From the NCBI GenBank assembly GCA_016490735.1, contig JAEMWC010000022.1, positions 1,170,001 through 1,234,000 on the forward strand: a DNA stretch of 64,000 nucleotides, written 5' to 3'. The notes under the pieces were generated by a model. The model saw nothing but the letters and a program-made list of their open reading frames with translations. It had not been told where the DNA came from and ran no database searches. The translations under genes and the position numbers were made by a program. This DNA comes from Pachyseris speciosa. Its lineage: Eukaryota; Cnidaria; Anthozoa; Scleractinia; Pachyseridae. Each line of letters begins with the position of its first letter. The stretch's first letter is position 1. Below are positions 51,269-59,959 of this stretch, in pieces.

Positions 51269-51463
51269 TTAACAGCGTTTCAAAAATTCTTCTTGATAGT
51301 CTTCGGGCCAAAACCAAGGCGGTTCAATGAAGTGTTTTTTGTCCCCTTGTTTGGGGCATAAATCACAAAGACCATTGTGAGAGCAGGGTAAATATTTTGA
51401 ATACACTAACCTTGTGATTCGGTTTTTTCTGTAACAAACGGGGGGCAGTGGAAATAATTTCAT
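51269..51463 (-). CDS. Polinton small cysteine-containing protein, 64 aa
   Basis: The frame from MKLFPLPPVCYRKNR contains CSHNGLCDLCPKQG, a possible zinc-binding cluster (with one histidine). It ends 11 bases before the next gene's start. It lies at the inner edge of the right terminal repeat. Function unknown. Confidence 0.5.
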   Translation of the reverse strand: MKLFPLPPVCYRKNRITRLVYSKYLPCSHNGLCDLCPKQGDKKHFIEPPWFWPEDYQEEFLKRC

Positions 51464-51503
51464 TCATCTCATCCCAACCCATTTCTTCCCGTTCTTCTAT
51501 TTT

Positions 51504-52019
51504 TTATTTTTTTTCTATTTTTTGTTTTATTACATTTTTCAAGATGTTTTCACGAAGCAAGTGATTGTTTGCTTTCTCTGGCGGAAGTATAAAATCATCA
51601 TTATCAGCGGAAGAACAGAACTCTTTTGGAAGAAAACAACATTCGCACATATTGTTTATATATTCCAATTCTTCGCGGGCTTCTTCCAGCTCCTTTTCTT
51701 CCCTCTTTTTTTGCTCTTCTTCTGTCTCAAAATCATCATCATCGTCTTCCCAGTAGTTATTTTCATTATTCATAAATTCATTATATTCATTATATTCAGC
51801 TAAAGAGGAAAAATTCGTTTCTTTGCAATCATTTTCAATGTAACTAACAGGAGTTGAAGAAAAGAAATCATCAAATAAAGTAATTTTTGACTCTTTATTG
51901 CAAGCCATAGCTTGGGCGGGCGCCCCGGGGTTTCCCCCCGCCTCGGGGTTTACCCCCTCAGCCACGTCATATTCGTAAAACTCGGCAAGCACTTCGTCAG
52001 CAAATTGTGCTGCGGCCAT
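51504..52019 (-). CDS. Polinton repeat-borne acidic protein, right copy
   Basis: The right-hand copy, 171 residues, starts MAAAQFADEVLAEFYEY seven bases after TATATA (52026-52031). It retains the GGNPGA segment lost from the left copy and stops after a lysine-rich end within the repeat. It has an acidic run (DDDDDFETEEEQKK) and a CECC motif. Its first 30 or so codons also match the N-terminus of polB, showing that both genes share one 5-prime end. Function unknown. Confidence 0.7.
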   Translation of the reverse strand: MAAAQFADEVLAEFYEYDVAEGVNPEAGGNPGAPAQAMACNKESKITLFDDFFSSTPVSYIENDCKETNFSSLAEYNEYNEFMNNENNYWEDDDDDFETEEEQKKREEKELEEAREELEYINNMCECCFLPKEFCSSADNDDFILPPEKANNHLLRENILKNVIKQKIEKK

Positions 52020-52168
52020 CCTTGGTATATAATGTGTGCATTTTTCTTCAATAGGCGGGACGTGGTGGGACAAATTACATTGTTTTGACAGCAGAACTGG
52101 TTAAACCGGTTAAACAGGTTTTGCTTGCGTGGTGCTCGCTTCGCTCACCCCGCTATGCGCGTTATGAC

Positions 52169-52313
52169 ACACACATGTTAAATGGGGGTTCTGGGAGCAG
52201 CGAAACACAATAAAATGCATGTCAAACAGAGCCGAGGAGCAAAGTGACGAGGCTCTGTTTGATATGCATTTTGTTGTGTGAAGCTGTCCCAGAACCCCCA
52301 TTTAACATGTGTG
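52169..52313. repeat. Terminal hairpin, right
   Basis: Mirror of the left terminal hairpin: ACACATGTTAAATGGGGG at the inner side and CCCCCATTTAACATGTGT at the outer side, loop about 17 bases. Confidence 0.92.
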
Positions 52314-52319
52314 TCTTAA

Positions 52320-52826
52320 CATGACTTTCGTGATCTTCTTGTAATAACTCGATAACATATAGCCGTTATCGCGTTTGACAGTACCTACAATAGTTCATTC
52401 ACTTGTCATATATTCTGTTAAACTACAACACGCGGCTCTCTCTCGTTTCAACGTACACGATACAAACGTATGTGACTCTCCACAGGAACTTTGGGTAAAA
52501 AGCTGAACGCACGTGCAAGCGTGTCATGCGAAATCTTACTCGTGCCTCATCACTCGCTTGCAGTGAGACATCCATGCCTTCAATAAGCGAAATCTGCCGC
52601 TGGCAATGGTAAAAAAATCTTCAAGACTTAATTTGCAGTTTCATGTTTCTCACGAAGCAATCATCAGCAGGCAACTGACAGCAATAACGGTTACATCTTA
52701 AGATATAGAAAATTTGAAAATATGGAACAATGCTTACTAGCGTGACATGCCAAGATGCAATTGGTCGACAGAAGTACTAAACGTTCGTGTGAATCCACGT
52801 TAAGCAATCACGGTATTTTAAAACAG
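52320..52826. other. LTR fragment and possible Penelope tail; no gene
   Basis: CGGCTCTCTCTCGTTTCAAC then GATACAAACGTATGTGACTC at 52433-52478 resembles the LTR end seen at 5100-5150. Around 52640-52690 (minus strand) CTGATGA, a weak stem and GAAAC suggest a decayed hammerhead. No reading frame. Confidence 0.35.
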
Positions 52827-53029
52827 TGTGGTATTTTGGGTAGTGATGGTCACCTGATGTAAGAGGATGGAAATAAACAGTTTGCGAGAGATATCTCTGG
52901 TGTACGCACGTGTCTTTCACTTTTCCTCACTGTTCGCTTCTGGAACTATTTAGTATACAAAATTGGCTACGAGGATGGGATCCAGAAGGTAAACAAGGTA
53001 TACAGGGACTCTTTTTTAACCGTACATCA

Positions 53030-53500
53030 ATTACTGTAATTTGATTTGGGTGTCCACATTCGACTCCTACCTCAAATAAATTTTCTCCTCCACGAACACA
53101 TTCTAAGCCTCTCTTTTCGAAGCTTAATATTCTTCCGCTTCACTTGCTCTATAAATTCCATGTATCTTGTTCTCTCTTTCTTCATTTCTACATCTTAACC
53201 GTGAGTATCATGATTATTTAACTCGCTCTCGTTTTAACTTACACAAAATCTCGCGTAGGTATCAATTTGCTATTTGCTCTCAAGCCCCAACTATTTGGAA
53301 TGATATCCCTTTGACTTTACGCAACAGCCTTACCATCAGCAACTTTAAAAAGAAGCTTAAATCGTATTTCTTAAGTCTGAATTAAATCTCTGAGCTACCA
53401 ATATTGTGAATGTTATACTGAACTTCTGACATTATACCTGGATTGCTGTCATTCGTTTTGCATTTCTATAGGTCTACAGGTACCCATCTTTTCTATCTAA
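53030..53500 (+). pseudogene. LINE ORF2 C-terminal fragment inside the Gypsy element
   Basis: The plus strand reads HDYLTRSRFNLHKISRRYQF then SQAPTIWNDIPLTLRNS and FKKKLKSYFLSLN to a stop at 53385, the typical end of CR1-like LINE polymerases (WNDIP). It occupies the place where the Gypsy gag should be. Confidence 0.65.
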
Positions 53501-53527
53501 ACTGCCACTTCCCAGTTTCAGAGAGTC

Positions 53528-55130
53528 ATGGATTCAATCTTGTCAAGTATTAAAGGTGTGTTAGTGAGAGTAGATGACATTCTGGCGGCAACATCAGGTG
53601 GAGTCACTGCTCATATGGGAGTTATCAAACAGGTCTTGAGTAGGTTGGCCATACACAATGTTAGATTAAATGGCCAAAAGTGTCAGTTCTTCCAAGCTCA
53701 AGTGAAGTACATGGGACACAATTTGAGTAAACATGGAATCAGTCCAATTAAGAGCAAGCTGGATGAATATACATCCTCGGGTTGGCCAGGTAGCTGCCCT
53801 AGTCCAGAGCTTAAACCTTTTTGGGTTCGCAGAGATGAGTTGCCTTTGGAAAATGGATGTCTTTTATGGGGCAGACGGGTCATCATACCATTCAAATTCC
53901 AAAAACGCTTGTTGGAAGAGTTGCATGAGTGCCACCCAGGGATGTGCCGTATGAAAGCACTTGCCAGGTCCTTTATGTGGTGGCCTGGAATTGACCTTGA
54001 TGTAGAGGACAAAGTAAGGCTTTGTAATGTTTGTACTAAGGCACATCAAACCCCTAAGGCAGTTCCCTTATTATTGTGGCCTTGGTCAACTGAACCTTGG
54101 CAAAGAATTCATGTTGATTATGCTGAGGTCAAGGGTCAACAGTTTCTTCTTGTGGTTGACAGCCATTCTAAATGGATGGAAGTCTTTCCTATAAACAGCA
54201 CTACTGCACATACCACTATAGAGACCTTAAGAGCTCTGTTTGCTAGATATGGGCTGCCACATGATTTAGTCAGTGACAATGGCCCAGTTTGTTGCTGGAG
54301 AATTTAAAACATTTTTGGAGATGAATTGCATCAAGTACGCTTTATGCCCTCCTTATCATCCCTCCACTAATGGTTTGGCTGAGAGACATGTTCAGACCTT
54401 TAAACACATGTATCAGTCTTGTCCTGATAAGGGGACCGTTCAGCACAAAGTGGCTGATGTCCTGTTCCGCTACAGAAACACTCCCCACACCACAACAGAC
54501 AAGACTCCTGCACAGCTGTTTTTGAAGAGGGAACCTAGAACACACCTCTCCTTGGTAAAACCCAGTTTACAAAAGCATGTAGAAAAGAAACAACTTGCTG
54601 CAAAGTTGTACAGGGATGGGCTTAACCCAAAGGTGCGAGTTTTTGATTTGTACCAGCCAGTCAGGGTTAAAAACACCAGGGGAGGGAGGGAGAGATGGGT
54701 ACCGGGTACGATTGTGGCTGTGAAGGGACCAGAAACTTATTTAGTTCGAGTTCCAGGTAACAATCGTCGCTTTGTGCATGCTAATCACTTGATACCTGAT
54801 GATGCCCGAGGAATGAGTGCCTATAAGGAAGTGGTCTCACCAGAACTGGTAGAGTATAATTCACCATCAGATTTTCAGAGGGAACCTGTCATTCCCATAA
54901 CTAGGTCGCAAGTTCAGTCTGAAGTAGACAATGAGGTTTCTCGCAAGTCTAGTGTTTTCTCTTTACCTGTTGTTAATAATGATGGTGATTTAGGAGGCGA
55001 CAACTGTGTTCACAGTCCTGATCCAGTGATCATCAAAACTATCATGCCCAGTCACTCTGAGTCCAGATCAGGCCAAGTGGTTACACGATCAGGAAGGGTG
55101 GTCAAGCCTCCCGACAGATTGAATTTATAG
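53528..55130 (+). pseudogene. pol: Gypsy pol: RT fragment and integrase
   Basis: The first 80 codons are RT around motif C (LVRVDDILAAT, then QKCQFFQAQVKYMGHNLS). A deletion then joins directly to the integrase: HECHPGMCRMKALARSFMWW ... CNVCTKAH (HHCC zinc finger), HVDYAEVKGQQFLLVVDSHS (first catalytic D), LVSDNGP (second D) and, after a frame change near 54290, HPSTNGLAERHVQTF (catalytic E). The C-terminal part ends at 55130 with a TRSGRVVKPPDRL motif common in Gypsy integrases. RNase H is lost. Confidence 0.88.
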
Positions 55131-55424
55131 TAGTTTTGTGTAAGTTGCGTTTATGTTAAGAAAACTGTATAGGAAGGAGGAAATGTGGTATTTTGGGTAG
55201 TGATGATCACGTGATGTAAGAGGATGGAAATAAACAGTTTGCCAGAGATATCTCTAGTGTACACACGTGTCTTTCACTTTTCCTCATTGTTCGCTTCTGG
55301 AACTATTTAGTATACAAAAAACAGGAATTTCTTAGAATGTGTACAGATCGATGTCAGTTCATCTCTATTATTAAGTGTTAAGTGATTAAGTGTTAAGTGA
55401 CTAAGTGTTAAGTGTCTATATATA

Positions 55425-55900
55425 ACAACAACAACAATTTATTCCGGTATTCCCATATATATATACATGTTATTACCTCTTAATTTAAGTTTCTATTTGT
55501 AAACGATCAGTCCAACTAATTAAAACTTACACTGACTGTCGATGAACATTGACTCATAAACAAAATCAGCAATAGACCTACAGATAAAAGGATCAATGCT
55601 ATTGAAAAGAAATAATACTCTAGAGTTGTTATTGAGGTTACTAACGTTTTTATATTTCTCGTTAATTTCTCTGAAGATTTTCTCCCTTATATTGCGATTA
55701 TGAGTGCAAGTAAATAAGAAATGCGATTCGTTGTCAATTTCATTTAAATGGAAAAGGAGCAGATTCTCAGGTTTTCTGGTATCTTGGAGTGTCTGCCAGT
55801 TTCTATTCGAAGGTTATGATTTCCAAGACGGAATTTATTTATATAAACTCTATTTAATATTTCTTCATTACTACTTGTAATTCTTTATCAGGACGTAATT
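55425..55900 (-). pseudogene. LINE ORF2 fragment (zinc-knuckle region), antisense
   Basis: The minus strand reads LRIETGRH, NLRICSFCHLNEIDNESHFLFTC and NIREKIFREI, the C-x2-C-x7-H-x4-C knuckle seen near the end of several LINE polymerases. A (TTG)n-type tail lies at 55422-55440. Frame changes are present, and only the last fifth of the ORF remains. Confidence 0.6.
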
Positions 55901-58750
55901 TATAATTTATTTATTTATCTTAAATTTTGCAACCCGCCTCGATTAGTCATAGCCATCTGCAGGTTGCTACTATTGTTGTATTTATTCTTCGAGTGACAAA
56001 CTTGTTGTGGTAGTCGTTGTTGTTCTTTTTGCTAAATTGTTCGCTGTTGTGAGGCTGCAGCTGTCAAGTTCAAATTCCTCACGAGTTTTTGCCGCTTGGG
56101 AATCTTGATTTTGAATAAAAATAATACATTTTAGTCCAGATTTAGCGTTTCTCATTCCAGATATCATGAAAGAAGGTTTAATACAAAAGAGCTGCAAAGG
56201 CGTTTACGTTTTGTCGCTGAAAAAAATTCTTTGGTATCTTGGAGAAGTGATCTGAAATTCAAAATACGACCCCATGCCTGACAAAACAGTTTCCCATGTG
56301 GGCGAAAATCGTGAACTTGATAGTTGCAGCCTCGTAACATAGAATAATTTCATAGTTAATGAGGCATTTACAGGGCGGCGAGAATTTGGAAGGCAGAAGT
56401 TCCCGACTTTCCTTTCTGAATTCTCCAAACCCTACTGACAAAAAAAAAACGCTTACACTTAGCAAGGACCTTTGTAATATCCTACCCTATGCACTACTTG
56501 AAAAATATGCGAAACAAATCGAGAAAATTTGAGTTATTTGAAGTAATGTTATTTGTTGGCTTTTCTGTAACAAGCAGTGGCGCAAAACCACTCATCTTCA
56601 TAGATTGCTAACATTTGATGTACCTATTCGATCTTTTAGGCTCTTATACATTGGCCGAGTTAATGAAGTCAGCCTTAAAAAAAAAACGGTTTCTGGGGAA
56701 GTGTATCTCTCACCTTTGGGCGACAACTGAGTCAGACGTAAGAGGAGATCAGTCTTGAGGGAAACATTAAGAAGTCGCTAGTTTGGCAAATCTACGGTTT
56801 GGAGTCTCGTGTGACTCGCTCAAATAATTAAGTTTCTTGAAAAAGAAGCGTTTGGCCGGGAAAACCTTTTACTACAGAAAGAAATCGATTCTGATCGTCA
56901 TAAATTGTAAATTATTATAGTATTCAAAGATTCGTCTTGCGGAGACTGAAATTTCTATGAAACCGGTCCACGTTTTCCTTTTCAAAAACGCAACTGATTT
57001 AAAAGGGAACTACACTGACGACCCCATAAATACCCTCGAGCCACCTTAACTCTTGCAAAACTAGGAGATTATTTTAAACACCCGAACGCAACAAAATGGA
57101 AAATGGTTGCCCATCTTTGTCTCAATGAAATAAAATTGCAATGAAGGGAAAACATTTTAAGTGCTTTGTTCCGCATCCTTCAATTCGACCGACTGGACAG
57201 AAAATTAATTCGCTATTTAATAGGCTCTTTTACAGACGGATACGTAAGCACTGTTGTATCAAGCTCTCGGAGGGCGCACGTCATTGAATAACTTAGTGAC
57301 TCGTATAATTTCCGGAGACAAAAGTTGCAGTTTTCTGTCCATGTTTTCGTCACGAGTATCAATTTTCAGGAAGTCATGCACGAGGGACATAAACTTTGTG
57401 TACTGTACTGTGATATGACAGAAGCGGAATTGCAAAAATAACTTTCTTAAAGAAGATCGAACGCTTCAAAGTCTACTCTGCACATTTTTATGTACTTAGA
57501 ACCAATAACTTTCAATTGAGTCTTGAAATTACAAAATATGCCTCTGGTCCACAACACCGAAGGCTCTATCTTTGTTGTCACGCTTGTCACGCTAACTGTC
57601 GTTTATTTCTAAACGAACACTGCAGCTACAATTCGTTGCTTATTTGATTTATAAGTGTGTTTTTCGAGCCATTTTCCACCTCAGAAGCCCCCTGCCTGGC
57701 AACATAACGCTGGGTTGATGGGTAGAGGCAATCCTTTGAAAGAAAACGAAGTGGTCCGCTCAACGTATTCGAGCGAGTTATGACAATCCACGGAGTGAAG
57801 TTGTGTCTTTAGTCGTTTTGTGAGTGCATTCCAGGACCTGGCATGGCAATTTTGGCGAGTTTTGACTTGTAAATAATTTTGCCAGCAGGACCGGGTGGCT
57901 CGACACGGTTCTAAAAAATATGTGAAATGGAAATTGGCAGTCTTCCATGCCGCTGTTAGGAAAGAATATCCCAGAATTCCTTTGGGTCACAAACGTGAAA
58001 ATTACATACAGTGAGAGCAACTGAAATCAAACAGCGTTATTGGGATCAGGCTAAAGGAGTGAGCAGGTACAGATTGCTAGAACTGGAGTAAAAGTTTGCT
58101 GCCAATGGAAACTTTTAACTTCAAGAGGAATTTTTGTCTTGAAAACTTCAAGACAAAGTTGCGTGAATTTCGCTGTTGACCGAGGGCGATTTTGGTTTTC
58201 AAAGAGAATAAACAGTCATATTAAGTGGAAATTGGGAGTTTCGGTCAATTTCCAGGGTTATGAAATCTGACGGAAAAGCTTATCATTTTGCAATAAAAAT
58301 GCTTCATTTCGACCATAGTCCGGGATTTGGGAAAGTTACAGGTTTTCAAAGCCCTCGTTCCCACAGGAACGATATTTGGTAAGCTGGAAGACAAAGGGTT
58401 AAGCAGCCCAAAGTATCACCGTCAAGCCGCTATCCGCCAGCAAAACGTCAATCAAGATGTAATTCCATCGGCATCCACTACTGAAAATCCCTGTTAAATG
58501 TCAGCAGAATCGACATTCAATTTCCAGAGATTTGAAGCTTGAAATTGAAACAACCACGCTTTAAATTCGGTTTACACTTGAGATGACTCCGATTAACTCG
58601 AAAACTTTTGGTTGTGTTATTTATTTTTAACTTAGCCTTGTATATATGTAGCAGTTTTATCAAAAGCAAACTTCAAGGACGCAACTATAATGCATAAACG
58701 TTGTAACTTTCTGTCAGAAAAACTTGAGAATTGATAACTAATTACATGAG
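55901..58750. other. No gene recognised
   Basis: Nearly 3 kb with only short frames on either strand. No MITE termini or long inverted repeats were noticed. It lies downstream (minus strand) of GT31 copy 3 and upstream of the LINE fragment. Confidence 0.4.
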
Positions 58751-58760
58751 TATCGATAAT

Positions 58761-59852
58761 TTAAAAGAAACCGTCCATGTGTTTTACATACAAATGTCTG
58801 AGGTGACGATATGTCTCCACAAATTTCTTTTCTTTCAAAGTTTGACTAAAAACTTCATGTAGACAATCCCCGAATATTCCATGCCAAACCAGGGTGTTAG
58901 CTTGTAGGACACAACCCGTTACATGGGCAGGACCTCTGATAAAACCTTCATTATTGATGACTTTTATACCAGCTTTGTTGGCAAGCATACCAATGTAAAC
59001 ATCGTCAAGTCTGAATGGTGGAACGACGTCAAATAAATCTACAAACAAGGCTACAACATCGGCGGATAACACAACGCCAAACCCGCGGCAAAAGTCGGGG
59101 TAGTGTGATCCACTGTACTCTTCAAACGATATTTTCCATTTGCCTGACCTAAGAACAGGAGGAAATTTGTAAAGTTCTCCCACGTACAGCTTTTGTGTCG
59201 GCGTATTTGGTTGGCTCAAATGCGAAACGAGCGCGTCCGCGTTGACAAAAGTATCGTCGTCCGTCTTAAGCAGAAAGGAGAACTTGCAATATCTGGCAGC
59301 CCATTCAAATCCCATTTGTATCTTGAGCGTCTGGTTCCAATAATGGTCGTAATAATTCGCTCGCACTAAGTCTCCATAGAATGCATCTTCCATTGCCAGA
59401 AATGAGTCTAATTCGGTTTGTGTTTGCGCTCGAGCAACTAGAAAAGCAGTCTTCCAACGAGGTTTTATAGCAAAGTCAACACCCCATGTTTTGCGAATAT
59501 CTCTTCTTCTCACTACATTAGCAGGTGAAGACGAAACTAGGATTAGCAGAAAGTAATACTGTGTACAAGATGTTGTGGTGATTAAAGTTGTCTTGTGCTT
59601 CCATGATATCGCATCTGCTTCTGTTGTGGACTTTGAATCGATGGATTTACGTTGGTTGTGTGTTGCGGTCATGGCTCCTTGCTTTATTCCGAACCCTGTT
59701 GGGGATTGGCCCAACTTTGAGTCAGACGCAAAGCCCCAGTGTGTGGACCGAGAAATGATAAAATTAATAAAACTGAAGGAATACCGGCCCCAAAATATCT
59801 CAATTATAACAGCTGATACGAATAACCACGTGAGTTTTCTTCGATTCGCCAT
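58761..59852 (-). CDS. GT31 beta-1,3-galactosyltransferase-like, copy 3
   Basis: An intact single-exon gene of 363 residues. The start is placed at MANRRK, matching the other copies; the frame is open 35 codons further upstream, but that part corresponds to non-coding sequence in the paralogues. Membrane anchor LFVSAVIIEIFWGRYSF, then SSPANVVRRRDIRKTWG, DDD in LLKTDDDTFVNADALV, CRGFGVVLSADVV and LDDVYIGMLANKAGI. Compared with the other copies it has a two-residue insertion (ARAQTQTEL) and a one-residue-shorter C-terminus (HMDGFF). Outside the gene it shares little with the duplication units, so it is an older or separately moved copy. Predicted Golgi enzyme. Confidence 0.92.
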   Translation of the reverse strand: MANRRKLTWLFVSAVIIEIFWGRYSFSFINFIISRSTHWGFASDSKLGQSPTGFGIKQGAMTATHNQRKSIDSKSTTEADAISWKHKTTLITTTSCTQYYFLLILVSSSPANVVRRRDIRKTWGVDFAIKPRWKTAFLVARAQTQTELDSFLAMEDAFYGDLVRANYYDHYWNQTLKIQMGFEWAARYCKFSFLLKTDDDTFVNADALVSHLSQPNTPTQKLYVGELYKFPPVLRSGKWKISFEEYSGSHYPDFCRGFGVVLSADVVALFVDLFDVVPPFRLDDVYIGMLANKAGIKVINNEGFIRGPAHVTGCVLQANTLVWHGIFGDCLHEVFSQTLKEKKFVETYRHLRHLYVKHMDGFF

Positions 59853-59959
59853 GGGCTCTACACCTTGTGTTGTGTGAAAACGAAGAATTCTCAAGTGCTC
59901 TGGTATGATTGAAAAAGATGGTTTTTCTTCATCGATGCGTGCTAAGGCTTTTAACACGA

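Larger units (their letters stand above)
29289..52314. mobile_element. Polinton/Maverick-type virus-like element (decayed, with nested insertions)
   Basis: A 23.0-kb element (about 17.2 kb without nested insertions) has terminal inverted repeats at 29289-30814 and 51478-52314. It encodes DNA polymerase B, integrase, an A32/FtsK-like ATPase, double-jelly-roll major capsid and probable minor capsid proteins, which is the Polinton gene set. Flanks CTTTAA (29284-29289) and TCTTAA (52314-52319) are an imperfect version of the usual 6-bp duplication. Most large genes are frameshifted, so this copy is a fossil. No protease gene was recognised. Confidence 0.93.
51478..52314. repeat. Polinton right terminal inverted repeat
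   Basis: 837 bp inverted to 29289-30814 (without the MITE). It carries the intact repeat-borne gene and ends in the 145-bp terminal hairpin. It preserves the empty site of the left-repeat MITE at about 52030. Confidence 0.93.
52827..55317 (+). mobile_element. Internally deleted Ty3/Gypsy retrotransposon with short LTRs
   Basis: LTRs of about 134 bp (52827-52959 and 55184-55317) start TGTGGTATTTTGGG and end TATACA(A). AAAACAG flanks both sides (52820-52826, 55318-55324). After the 5-prime LTR, TTGGCTACGAGGATGGGA resembles the primer-binding site; AGGAAGGAGGAAA (55171-55183) is the polypurine tract. Gag, protease, most of RT and RNase H are missing, and a LINE fragment sits in the gap. Confidence 0.85.

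Noticed and set aside
52640..52690. Possible hammerhead on the minus strand (CTGATGA ... GAAAC)
   Set aside because: Stem II is weak with wobble pairs and no GUC cleavage triplet follows; at best a decayed copy.
59853..59957. Extra 35 N-terminal codons of GT31 copy 3
   Set aside because: The matching sequence in the other copies is non-coding and the membrane anchor follows the shorter start.
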